From Sphingomonas sp. (GTDB lineage Bacteria > Pseudomonadota > Alphaproteobacteria > Sphingomonadales > Sphingomonadaceae), in assembly GCF_003248515.1 (NCBI RefSeq), contig NZ_QFOB01000008.1, positions 105,137 through 169,136 on the forward strand: 64,000 bases of DNA, in the 5' to 3' direction. Of this stretch, positions 1-7,879 are shown piece after piece. Under the pieces are notes generated by a model. It saw nothing but the letters and a program-made list of their open reading frames with translations. It did not search any database and was not told the DNA's origin. The position numbers and the translations under genes are program-made. Positions within the stretch are counted from its first letter, which is position 1, and every line of letters starts with the position of its first letter.

Positions 1-1037
1 CCATGCAGATGCAGCACGGATCGCACGGCATGATGATGCCGGGCATGACGATGCAAGGCATGGACATGTCCGGCCATCAGCATGGCAACGCATCGCCGGC
101 GGCTCCCGCCACCGGGAAAGTACAGCCGCCCAAATCGAAGCCGAAGCCGACACGGAAATCAAAGCCGGCGCCCCCGCCCGCGTCCACGCAGGAACAGACG
201 CCGACGCCAACGGGGGACTCCGCGCCCGTCCTGTCCGAGCCGGCCGCCGCCCCCGCATCCATGCCCGCTCCCGCCGGGACGGACCTGCCTGTGTCGGCCG
301 ACGCCGCGCCCGCGCCGGCCGCGCCTGCGGATCATGCCGCCGATGCCTTTTACGATGCCGGTGCGATGGCGGCGGCGCGCGCGGATCTGCGGCGCGAGCA
401 TGGCGGCATGCGGCTGCACCAGATCCTTTTCAATCTGGCCGAGATACAGGCCCGGCGCGGCCGCGAGGGCTATCGCTGGGATGCCGAGGGCTGGTGGGGC
501 GGTGACATCAACCGCTTCGTCGTGAAGAGCGAGGGCGAGGGCCGGTTCGGCCGATCGCTGGAAGCGGCAGAGGCGCAGGCACTCTTCTCGCGCGCGATCG
601 GGCCCTATCACGATCTCCAGGCCGGCATCCGCCAGGATCTGGGGCGTGGCCCCCGGCGCACCTATGCCGTGATCGGGATCGAGGGGCTGGCCCCCTATTG
701 GTTCGAGACGGAGGGCAGCCTGTTCCTTTCCGACAAGGGCGATCTGCTCGGCCGGGTGGAGGCATGGTATGACCAGCGCATCACCCAGCGCCTGATCCTC
801 CAGCCACGCGTCGAGCTCAATCTGGCGGCGCAGGACGTGCGCGAGCAGGCGATCGGCCATGGCCTTTCGATGGCCGAACTGGGCCTGCGCCTTCGCTATG
901 AGGTGCGGCGGGCATTCGCGCCCTATGTCGGCGTGTCATGGGAAGGGAGGGCCGGGCGGACGGCGCGCTATGCACGCGCCGCCGGCGAGGCTGTGCGCGG
1001 CACGGCGGCGGTGGCGGGAATACGCACCTGGTTCTGA
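1..1037 (+). CDS. copB: Copper resistance protein B (CopB family), 5'-truncated by window edge
   Basis: Outer-membrane protein of the CopB family, which works with the CopA multicopper oxidase in periplasmic copper handling. The visible part begins with a Met/His-rich stretch (first ~30 residues: repeated MxxM and HGxHG patterns), a typical Cu-binding segment. A Pro/Ala/Lys-rich linker follows (~35-110), then a C-terminal domain from about residue 117 (YDAGAMAAAR, WWGGDINRFV, YDLQAG-like strands) ending in aromatic WF, as beta-barrel proteins do. No signal peptide is visible at the first Met (position 3), so the true start most likely lies upstream of the window, next to a copA-like gene. The family call is firm; the N-terminus is missing. 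Confidence 0.85.
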   Translation, partial: MQMQHGSHGMMMPGMTMQGMDMSGHQHGNASPAAPATGKVQPPKSKPKPTRKSKPAPPPASTQEQTPTPTGDSAPVLSEPAAAPASMPAPAGTDLPVSADAAPAPAAPADHAADAFYDAGAMAAARADLRREHGGMRLHQILFNLAEIQARRGREGYRWDAEGWWGGDINRFVVKSEGEGRFGRSLEAAEAQALFSRAIGPYHDLQAGIRQDLGRGPRRTYAVIGIEGLAPYWFETEGSLFLSDKGDLLGRVEAWYDQRITQRLILQPRVELNLAAQDVREQAIGHGLSMAELGLRLRYEVRRAFAPYVGVSWEGRAGRTARYARAAGEAVRGTAAVAGIRTWF

Positions 1038-1134
1038 CCTGCGCGGTCACTTGCGCGGAAGGCCGCGTTGATGGCGTGCGCCGGCGGCGGGGGAGGGCTA
1101 TCTCCGGCGGACAATCAGGAGCAGGAAGATCCCG

Positions 1135-2310
1135 ATGGCCCACGCCCCGAACCCGCCGCCCGCCACGATCGGAGGCGCAAGCCTCGACGCGATCGGGACG
1201 CCTGCGCTGCTGCTGGATATCGTGAAGGTGGATCGCAACATCGCGCGGCTGCGCGCGCATCTGGATGCGCTGGGGGTTCTGTTTCGCCCGCATGTGAAAA
1301 CCGCGAAATCGATCGATGTGGCGCGGCGGCTATTCCCGGATGGTGTTGGCTCGATCACGGTTTCGACGCTGGCCGAGGCCGAATATTTCGCGTCGGCGGG
1401 CTTTGCGGACATCACCTACGCGGTGGGCCTCGCCCCGGACAGGATCGCTCGAGCCCGTGCGCTTGTCGCGCGCGGCGTGACTCTCTCGGTGTTGATCGAC
1501 ACGCGCGAGCAGGCGACGGCGCTGGCGGATGCGGCGCGGGCCGGCGATGCGATGCCGGGCGTGCTGATTGAGATCGATTGCGACGGCCATCGCGGTGGCG
1601 TGGTGCCGGAGGATCCCGCGCTGCCGGAAATTGCGGGCATATTGCGCGAGGGGGGCGTGGAGGTGCGCGGGGTGCTCACCCATGCCGGAGAATCCTATGC
1701 CTGCCGCAATGGCGAGGGATTGGCCGAGGCGGCCGAGCGGGAGAGGGCGGCGGTCGTCACGGCGGCGGCGATCCTGCGCGCGCAGGGCCATGCCGCGCCT
1801 GTCGTCAGCGTCGGTTCCTCGCCCACCGCGCATTTCGCCCGCACGCTGGATGGCGTGACCGAGGTGCGCGCGGGCGTGTTCATGTTCTTCGATCTGGTGA
1901 TGCTGGGCATCGGCGTCTGCACGGTGGAGGATATCGCGCTCTCCGTGCTGGCGACGGTGATCGGCCACCGGCCCGAAAAGGGCTGGATCCTGATCGACGC
2001 GGGCTGGATGGCGATGTCGCGCGATCGTGGCACGCAGGCGCATCCGATCGATCAGGGCTATGGGCTGGTCTGCGATATCGACGGCCGGCCGTTCGGCGAT
2101 CTGATCGTGGGGGATGCGAGCCAGGAGCATGGCATCGTCAGGATCCGCCCCGGAAGCGCGGCCGGGCTGGCTGAACTGCCGGTCGGCTCGCGCGTGCGGA
2201 TCCTGCCCAACCATGCCTGCGCCACCGGCGCGCAGCACCTATCCTATCACGTGATCGAGACGGGCAGCCGGATGGTGGTGGCCGAATGGCCGAGGATGGG
2301 GGGATGGTGA
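1135..2310 (+). CDS. D-serine dehydratase / D-threonine aldolase-like PLP enzyme
   Basis: Fold-type III (alanine racemase-like) PLP enzyme of 391 aa. The N-terminal TIM barrel carries RPHVKTAKS, with K55 as the expected Schiff-base lysine. A C-terminal beta domain follows, in which PNHAC supplies H360 and C362. The H-x-C metal pair is that of the eukaryotic-type D-serine dehydratase; D-threonine aldolases have H-x-D there. Likely reaction: deamination or aldol cleavage of a D-beta-hydroxy amino acid. An AGGA-type ribosome site precedes the ATG. The gene is followed after 22 nt by an aldehyde dehydrogenase, suggesting that an aldehyde from aldol cleavage could be oxidised by the next enzyme. 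The exact substrate is not readable from sequence. Confidence 0.8.
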   Translation: MAHAPNPPPATIGGASLDAIGTPALLLDIVKVDRNIARLRAHLDALGVLFRPHVKTAKSIDVARRLFPDGVGSITVSTLAEAEYFASAGFADITYAVGLAPDRIARARALVARGVTLSVLIDTREQATALADAARAGDAMPGVLIEIDCDGHRGGVVPEDPALPEIAGILREGGVEVRGVLTHAGESYACRNGEGLAEAAERERAAVVTAAAILRAQGHAAPVVSVGSSPTAHFARTLDGVTEVRAGVFMFFDLVMLGIGVCTVEDIALSVLATVIGHRPEKGWILIDAGWMAMSRDRGTQAHPIDQGYGLVCDIDGRPFGDLIVGDASQEHGIVRIRPGSAAGLAELPVGSRVRILPNHACATGAQHLSYHVIETGSRMVVAEWPRMGGW

Positions 2311-2332
2311 GCGACAGGATCGGACATCGGCC

Positions 2333-3808
2333 ATGGGACGTGACGGGATGACGATGGATTTTGCGGGCGGATCCGTCTGCACGGATGCGGTTCATGCATC
2401 CGCTTATATCGATGGCGCATGGGTGGAGGCGTCGGGCGGCGAAATGCTGCCGGTGATCGATCCCGCGCGCGAAACGGCGATCGCCCACGTCGCGGCCGGC
2501 AGCGCGGCGGATCTCGATCGTGCGGTCGCGGCGGCGCGGGCGGCCTTTCCTGCTTTCTCGCAAACCCCGGTCGCGGAACGGCATGCCCTGCTGGAGCGGA
2601 TCCGCGCGTTGATCCTCGAACGCGCCGAGCCGCTGGCGCGCACCCTCACCAGCGAGATGGGGGCCACGATTTCCCATGCGCGCGCATCTCATGTCGCGCT
2701 CGCCGCCGCCCATGTCCGCACCGCCGCCGATGCCCTGGCGGATTATCCGTTTCTGACGATGCGCGGGACAACCGCGATCGTGCACGAGCCGATCGGCGTG
2801 TGCGGGCTCATCACCCCCTGGAACTGGCCACTCTATCAGATCGCCGCGAAGGTGGCGCCCGCGCTGGCGGCGGGCTGCACGATGGTGCTGAAGCCCAGCG
2901 AGCTTTCCCCCCTGAACGCGCTGCTGTTCGCGCGGATCGTGCAGGATGCGGGCGTGCCGAAGGGTGTCTTCAATCTCGTGAACGGCAGCGGGCCGGAGAT
3001 CGGCGCGGGCATGGCGGCGCATCCGGATATCGACATGATCTCGATCACCGGATCGAATCGGGCGGGGATGCTCGTGGCTCAGGCGGCAGCACCGACCATC
3101 AAGCGGGTGACGCAGGAGCTTGGGGGCAAATCCCCGAACCTGATGCTGCCGGATGCCGATTTCGCGCGCGTGGTGCCGCTGGGCGTGACGACGGCGTTTC
3201 GCAATGCCGGCCAGTCCTGCGCGGCGCCCACGCGAATGATCGTGCCGCGCGCGCGCCTGGCCGAGATCGAGGCGATGGCGCGCGCGGCGGCGGAAGCGAT
3301 CGTCATCGGCGATCCGGCGGACGAACGCACCGTCCTCGGCCCGATCGCCAATCGCGCCCAGTTCGATCGCGTGCAGCAGATGATCGCGGCCGGCATGGCG
3401 GAGGGCGCGCGGCTGCTATGCGGCGGGCCGGGGCGCCCCGAGGGGCATGAAACGGGCTTCTTCGCGCGGCCGACCATTTTCTCGGACGTGACGGGTGCGA
3501 TGCGGGTCGCGCAGGAGGAGATTTTCGGTCCGGTCCTGTCGATCATGCCCTATGACGATGTGGAGGAGGCGATCGCGATCGCCAACGATACCGTCTTCGG
3601 GCTCGGCGGCCATGTCCAGAGCGCGGATATTGATGCGGCGCGCGCGGTAGCGCTCCGGATCCGCACCGGCCAGGTCAATCTCAACCATCCGGGCTGGGAT
3701 CCTCATGCTCCGTTCGGCGGATACAAAAGATCCGGCAACGGCCGCGAATATGGGGCGTTCGGATTGGCGGAATATCTGGAGACCAAGGCGATACTGGGCT
3801 TCGGCTGA
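2333..3808 (+). CDS. NAD(P)-dependent aldehyde dehydrogenase
   Basis: ALDH superfamily, full length (491 aa). Seen: the Rossmann/substrate motif ITPWNWPL, general-base Glu262 in QELGGKSPN, catalytic Cys296 in NAGQSCAAPTR, the QEEIFGPVLS signature and a C-terminal FGGYKRSGNGREYG segment. It oxidises an aldehyde to the acid. Start alternatives are ATG at 2348 or 2354; none has a strong ribosome site, so the start is uncertain by 5-7 codons. It lies 22 nt after the D-serine dehydratase-like gene in the same direction, so the two are probably co-transcribed. Confidence 0.88.
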   Translation: MGRDGMTMDFAGGSVCTDAVHASAYIDGAWVEASGGEMLPVIDPARETAIAHVAAGSAADLDRAVAAARAAFPAFSQTPVAERHALLERIRALILERAEPLARTLTSEMGATISHARASHVALAAAHVRTAADALADYPFLTMRGTTAIVHEPIGVCGLITPWNWPLYQIAAKVAPALAAGCTMVLKPSELSPLNALLFARIVQDAGVPKGVFNLVNGSGPEIGAGMAAHPDIDMISITGSNRAGMLVAQAAAPTIKRVTQELGGKSPNLMLPDADFARVVPLGVTTAFRNAGQSCAAPTRMIVPRARLAEIEAMARAAAEAIVIGDPADERTVLGPIANRAQFDRVQQMIAAGMAEGARLLCGGPGRPEGHETGFFARPTIFSDVTGAMRVAQEEIFGPVLSIMPYDDVEEAIAIANDTVFGLGGHVQSADIDAARAVALRIRTGQVNLNHPGWDPHAPFGGYKRSGNGREYGAFGLAEYLETKAILGFG

Positions 3809-3845
3809 CAATAGCCCGCGGCGACGGGGGGCTGTCAGGCGAGGC

Positions 3846-3891
3846 GCCGTCCGGATCGGGGGAGAGGGAATCTTCGACCGATCCGGACGGC
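3846..3891 (+). terminator. Long hairpin after the aldehyde dehydrogenase
   Basis: A perfect 14-bp inverted repeat (GCCGTCCGGATCGG at 3846-3859, its complement at 3878-3891) with an 18-nt loop lies 38 nt after the aldehyde dehydrogenase stop. There is no T tract, so it would be a strong structural or Rho-assisted terminator. Alternatively it could be an operator. The next gene is convergent, ending at 4051. Confidence 0.5.
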
Positions 3892-4050
3892 AGGTAAGAG
3901 GGGTATCCCGACGCCCCATACCCATTTGCCGACGGGCGACCCCGCCTGCACCCTTTTCATAAGCCGGGCGGACGGGGCGATCATGAGCCGTGGCTCAGGA
4001 TCGCCTGTACTTTGGTAGGGCGGGGGCGGGCGGGGGCGCGTCGCGCGCCC

Positions 4051-4824
4051 TTACTTCGTTGTGTAGCCGCCGTTCACGAGGATTGTCTGGCCGGTCATCC
4101 ACCAGCCGTCCGACACGAGGAAGCGGATGTGGGGCACGATATCCTCGATATCGGTGAGCCCCGTCTTCGAGAGGCCTGAGAGAGCGGCCGCCGACTTGTG
4201 ATAGGCCTGCGCCTCGGGGGCTTCCTGCCCATAGAAGAAGGGCGTGTCCATCGGGCCGGGGCCGATCGCCGTGACCGAAATGCCCCTTTCCCCATATTCC
4301 TTCGCGGCGGCGCGCGTGAAATGTTCGACCGGCGCCTTCGTGCCGGCATAGGTGGAATAGAAAGGCGTGAAGGCGCCCAGAAGCGAGGTGACGAGCGTCA
4401 CCAGCTTGCCATTGTCATTGAGATGCCGGCCCGCTTCCTTGATGAAGAAGAAGGCCGATTTGGCGTTCACGGCGGCCATCTCGTCATATTCGGCTTCGGA
4501 GATGTCGAGGATCGGCTTCTTCAACACCTTGCCCACCGTATTGATCGCGATGTCCGGGCGGCCGAAGGCGGCGACGGCCTCGGCGAAGAGCGTTTCCACC
4601 GCGCCCGCCGTGCCCATGTCGGCCTGGAAGGCGGCAGCTTCGGCTCCGAGCGCCCTGACCGCCGCGACGGTGGCATCCGCATCCGCCCTGGTGGCGGCGC
4701 TGTTATAGTGAATGGCGATCGCCTTCGCGCTCTGCGCCGCCAGATCGCGCGCGATCAGGCCGCCCAGATTCTTGGCGCCCCCGGCAATGATGACGGTTTT
4801 GTTCCGGATGGAATGATCGGTCAT
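4051..4824 (-). CDS. SDR family oxidoreductase
   Basis: Classical short-chain dehydrogenase of 257 aa. The N-terminal cofactor motif is GGAKNLGG; the usual NNAG is replaced by NTVG; the catalytic motif is YAGTK (Tyr and Lys four apart) with Ser in the LVTSLLG strand; PGPMDT follows. HYNSAA after beta-2 is compatible with NADP(H). It is divergent from the LysR gene at 4953, with a perfect inverted repeat between them, and is therefore a probable target of that regulator. The substrate is unknown. Confidence 0.88.
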   Translation of the reverse strand: MTDHSIRNKTVIIAGGAKNLGGLIARDLAAQSAKAIAIHYNSAATRADADATVAAVRALGAEAAAFQADMGTAGAVETLFAEAVAAFGRPDIAINTVGKVLKKPILDISEAEYDEMAAVNAKSAFFFIKEAGRHLNDNGKLVTLVTSLLGAFTPFYSTYAGTKAPVEHFTRAAAKEYGERGISVTAIGPGPMDTPFFYGQEAPEAQAYHKSAAALSGLSKTGLTDIEDIVPHIRFLVSDGWWMTGQTILVNGGYTTK

Positions 4825-4908
4825 GAAACGAAGCTCCTCGAGACGCGCAGCGATGGCCGCTGTCGAGAAGAGGATGCTGTCCGGGATATTTCCGATAAAG
4901 ACCCTCGA

Positions 4909-4927
4909 TCTGACATCATCTGTCAGA
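4909..4927. promoter_or_regulatory. LysR-type operator candidate
   Basis: Perfect inverted repeat TCTGACA-N5-TGTCAGA between the divergent SDR (start 4824) and LysR (start 4953) genes. It contains the T-N11-A layout expected of LysR-type binding sites and lies where such a regulator normally binds to control its divergent partner and itself. Confidence 0.65.
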
Positions 4928-4952
4928 AATGGCGAACAATCGGCGGGCGCGC

Positions 4953-5855
4953 ATGGACCGGATCGATCTTTTCCGCATCTTCATTCGCGTGGTGGAGGCG
5001 GCAAGCTTCACCCGCGCGGCGGACACGCTGGGGATGCCGCGTTCCTCCGTCTCAGCGGCGGTGGCGCAACTGGAAAAGCGCATCGGTGCGCGGCTGCTGA
5101 ATCGCACGACGCGCAGGGTTTCGCCCACGCAGGACGGCGCCGTCTTCTACGAACGATGTCTGCGCCTCGTCGCCGATGTGGAGGAAAGCGAGGGCCTGTT
5201 CCGGCAGAGCGCGTCCAAACCCTCCGGCAAGCTGCGCGTCGACGTGCCAGGCCGGATCGGCCGGTTGATCCTCGCCCCGGCGCTTCCGGCCTTCCTGGAG
5301 GATTATCCGGAGATCGATCTGGACCTGGGCGTTACCGATCGGGCGATCGATCTGGTGGAGGGTGGCGTGGACTGCGTTCTGCGCGTTGGCCCGCTCACCG
5401 ATTCCACGCTTGTCGCGCGGCCGCTCGGCAGCCTCGCGCTCGTCAATGTCGCGAGCCCCGCCTATCTCGCGCGCCACGGCATGCCGCGCACGCCCGACGA
5501 TCTCCGGGATCATCTCGCGGTCAATTACGCGTCGCCTTCGACCGGGCGGGTCGAGCCGTGGGAATGGATGGAAGAGGGCGCGCTGCGGGCGTTGCCGATG
5601 CGCGGCCGCGTGACGGTGAACGGGGCGGAGGCCTATATCGCCTGCTGCCTCGCCGGGCTCGGCCTGATCCAGATTCCGGCCTATGACGTTCGCGGCCATC
5701 TCGATGCGGGCGAACTGGTGGAGGTAATGCCCGATCATCTCGCGGAGCCACTGCCCATGGCCCTGCTTTATCCGCATCGCCGGCATCGATCCCGCCGCGT
5801 GCAGGTCTTCGCGGACTGGCTGGAGGTGCTGCTGACGAGGCAACTCGTGCGGTGA
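4953..5855 (+). CDS. LysR family transcriptional regulator
   Basis: About 300 aa. The N-terminal winged HTH (MDRIDLFRIFIRVVEAASFTRAADTLGMPRSSVSAAVAQLEKRIGARL in outline) is followed by a type 2 periplasmic-binding-like effector domain. The ATG at 4953 matches the family N-terminus (MDRIDLF). An in-frame ATG at 4929 would add eight residues but abuts the operator repeat and has no ribosome site. It is divergent from the SDR at 4051-4824, its likely target. The subgroup resembles the AaeR/DmlR-type regulators paired with oxidoreductases. Confidence 0.88.
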   Translation: MDRIDLFRIFIRVVEAASFTRAADTLGMPRSSVSAAVAQLEKRIGARLLNRTTRRVSPTQDGAVFYERCLRLVADVEESEGLFRQSASKPSGKLRVDVPGRIGRLILAPALPAFLEDYPEIDLDLGVTDRAIDLVEGGVDCVLRVGPLTDSTLVARPLGSLALVNVASPAYLARHGMPRTPDDLRDHLAVNYASPSTGRVEPWEWMEEGALRALPMRGRVTVNGAEAYIACCLAGLGLIQIPAYDVRGHLDAGELVEVMPDHLAEPLPMALLYPHRRHRSRRVQVFADWLEVLLTRQLVR

Positions 5856-5900
5856 CCGCGAGCCCCGGGGCGTCGGGCCGTCGGCTGGCAGCGTGCTTCT

Positions 5901-6761
5901 TCAGCGATCCGTCAGGCTAGGGGGCAATGGCTTGTCCTTCGCGAGGATGAGCTGCCGGATGCGATCGGCATCGGTCGCTGATGCGGGATTGTAGACGATC
6001 ATCGCCAGTTCGGGGCGTCCCTCCACGGCGAAGGAGGAGAATTCCAGACTGAGGGTTCCCGCAGCCGGGTGATGGATCCGCTTGGTGCCCTCGCCATGCG
6101 CGATCACGTCATTGTCCCGCCACAGCGCCTCGAATTCCGGGCTCAGGCCGCAGAGTTCATCGACGAGCATCGCGCATTCCTCGCTGCGGCTGGCGCCGGC
6201 GCGGGCGACATCCGCCCTGAAGGCGCCAACGACGAAACGGGCGACGCTCTGCCAATCATCCTGTACCGCCCGGACTTTCGAATTGCCGAACATCAGGCGC
6301 AGGATATTGCGTTGCTCCCGTGGGATCTGCGCATAGTCGGTCAGCAGGGCGGCGGCGGCCCTGTTCCAACCCACCACGTCCCACGTTGCGGTCTTGATGA
6401 TCGCCGGGCTCAGTTCCATGCCGTCGAGCACGCGCTGGAGGCGGGCGGTGATGCCGTCGACGGGCGAGTAGCGGACTTCGGGCGGGCGGCCGAGCCCCAG
6501 CATGAAGAGATGCTCGCGCTCGGGTTCGGTGAGCATCAGCCCTTGCGCGATCCGATCGAGCACGGCGGCAGACGGAGCGCCGCCGCGCCCCTGCTCCAGC
6601 CACGTATACCAGGTAGGGCTGATATTGGCCCGCTGCGCCACCTCCTCGCGCCGCAGGCCGGTGGTGCGCCGTCGCCCGCCCGCAACGCCGAACGTCGCCG
6701 GATCGAGCCGGGTGCGGCGATCGCGAAGATAGGATCCCAATGTGTCGGCGGGCTGAGGCAT
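5901..6761 (-). CDS. HTH transcriptional regulator (XRE-type HTH plus MmyB-like ligand domain)
   Basis: 286 aa. The N-terminal helix-turn-helix (residues ~5-75: LGSYLRDRRTRLDP, GLRREEVAQRANISPTWYTWLEQGR) is followed by a MmyB-like domain (~110-270) of the MLTEPEREHLFMLG and WNRAAAALLTDY type. Such regulators usually repress an adjacent oxidoreductase and respond to a small, probably lipid-like, ligand. It is divergent from the SDR at 6875 across a 113-nt gap that contains an inverted repeat. Confidence 0.88.
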   Translation of the reverse strand: MPQPADTLGSYLRDRRTRLDPATFGVAGGRRRTTGLRREEVAQRANISPTWYTWLEQGRGGAPSAAVLDRIAQGLMLTEPEREHLFMLGLGRPPEVRYSPVDGITARLQRVLDGMELSPAIIKTATWDVVGWNRAAAALLTDYAQIPREQRNILRLMFGNSKVRAVQDDWQSVARFVVGAFRADVARAGASRSEECAMLVDELCGLSPEFEALWRDNDVIAHGEGTKRIHHPAAGTLSLEFSSFAVEGRPELAMIVYNPASATDADRIRQLILAKDKPLPPSLTDR

Positions 6762-6793
6762 GGGCGATCCCGTGGCAGTGATCCTGTTGGAAA

Positions 6794-6807
6794 TTATACC
6801 AGTATAA
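6794..6807. promoter_or_regulatory. Inverted repeat between XRE regulator and SDR
   Basis: TTATAC-CA-GTATAA, a perfect 6+6 inverted repeat in the only AT-rich part of the intergenic region. Its position, 34 nt from the regulator start and 68 nt from the SDR start, suits an operator overlapping one or both promoters. Confidence 0.5.
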
Positions 6808-6874
6808 GATCACTACTTTAATAGGGACAGGAGTAGCGCGAAATCGGCCTTCGGACAATCTGGAGGGTTTCGGC

Positions 6875-7783
6875 ATGCGCGTGTTTCTGACTGGTGCGAC
6901 GGGCTTCATCGGCTCGCGGATCGCATCGGAGCTTCTCGGCGCCGGGCACAAGGTGGTGGGTTTGACGCGTTCCGATGCTGGTGCGCGTGCGCTCGAGGAT
7001 AAGGGCATTGAGGTCTATCGCGGCACACTTGAGGATCCCGGCGGCCTCGCGCGTGCGGCGGCCACGGCCGACGCGGTGATACACACGGCCTTCGATCACG
7101 ATTTCTCGCGCCTCGCCGCAAATTGCGAGAAGGACCGTCGCGTGATCGGGGCGTTGGCGGAGGCGCTTGCCGGCTCGTCGCGTCCGCTTATCGTCACGTC
7201 GGGGGTCGGCATGGGCAGCACCGTTCCCGGCAGCCCCGCGCTGGAAAGCGTTGTCGACTGGCATCATCCCAACCCGCGCATCGCGACCGAAGAGGCGGGG
7301 GCGGCCGCGGCCGCGCAGGGCGTTTCGGTGGCGGTCGTGCGATTGCCGCAGGTGCATGACACCGTGCGGCAGGGGCTTATCACCCCGTTTGTGGAATTGA
7401 GCCGGGCGAAGGGTCGCGTCGCCTGTGTGGGAGACGGTGCGAACCGCTGGCCGGCGGCGCATGTATCGGATGTGGCCCGGCTTTATCGGCTCGCGCTGGA
7501 GCAGCATGAAAACGGAGCCCGCTATCATGCCGTTGCCGAGGAGGGCGTGCGCGTGCGCGATATCGCGGAGACCGTGGGGCAGGGGCTGGGCCTGCCGGTC
7601 GAAATGCTGTCTGCGGAGGAAGCGCAGGCCCATTTCGGATGGCTGGCGATGTTCGTCGGCGCGGACATGGTGGCTTCCAGCGCATGGACCCGCCAGCGAC
7701 TGGGCTGGGAGCCGGTCGGCCCGGACCTCCTCACCGATCTGAGGGCGATGGATTATGGCGCCTTCGCACCGCCCATGGCCTAG
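6875..7783 (+). CDS. Extended/atypical SDR oxidoreductase (NAD-dependent epimerase-like)
   Basis: 302 aa. It begins MRVFLTGATGFIGSRIASELL, the GxxGxxG nucleotide-binding motif of extended SDRs. The canonical YxxxK is not obvious, so it belongs with atypical SDRs, which often act on NAD(P)H-dependent reductions or bind cofactor only. A strong TGGAGGG ribosome site lies 8 nt before the ATG. It is divergent from the MmyB-like regulator at 5901-6761, a common arrangement where the SDR is the regulated target. Confidence 0.85.
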   Translation: MRVFLTGATGFIGSRIASELLGAGHKVVGLTRSDAGARALEDKGIEVYRGTLEDPGGLARAAATADAVIHTAFDHDFSRLAANCEKDRRVIGALAEALAGSSRPLIVTSGVGMGSTVPGSPALESVVDWHHPNPRIATEEAGAAAAAQGVSVAVVRLPQVHDTVRQGLITPFVELSRAKGRVACVGDGANRWPAAHVSDVARLYRLALEQHENGARYHAVAEEGVRVRDIAETVGQGLGLPVEMLSAEEAQAHFGWLAMFVGADMVASSAWTRQRLGWEPVGPDLLTDLRAMDYGAFAPPMA

Positions 7784-7879
7784 CCCCGCCGGCTCGGACC
7801 GGACCGGTGCGGCGCGGGGGCATCCACCCACGCGCCGCGCAACACTTCTTCATTTCCATCCGCTGGAAGCGGCCTGTGC

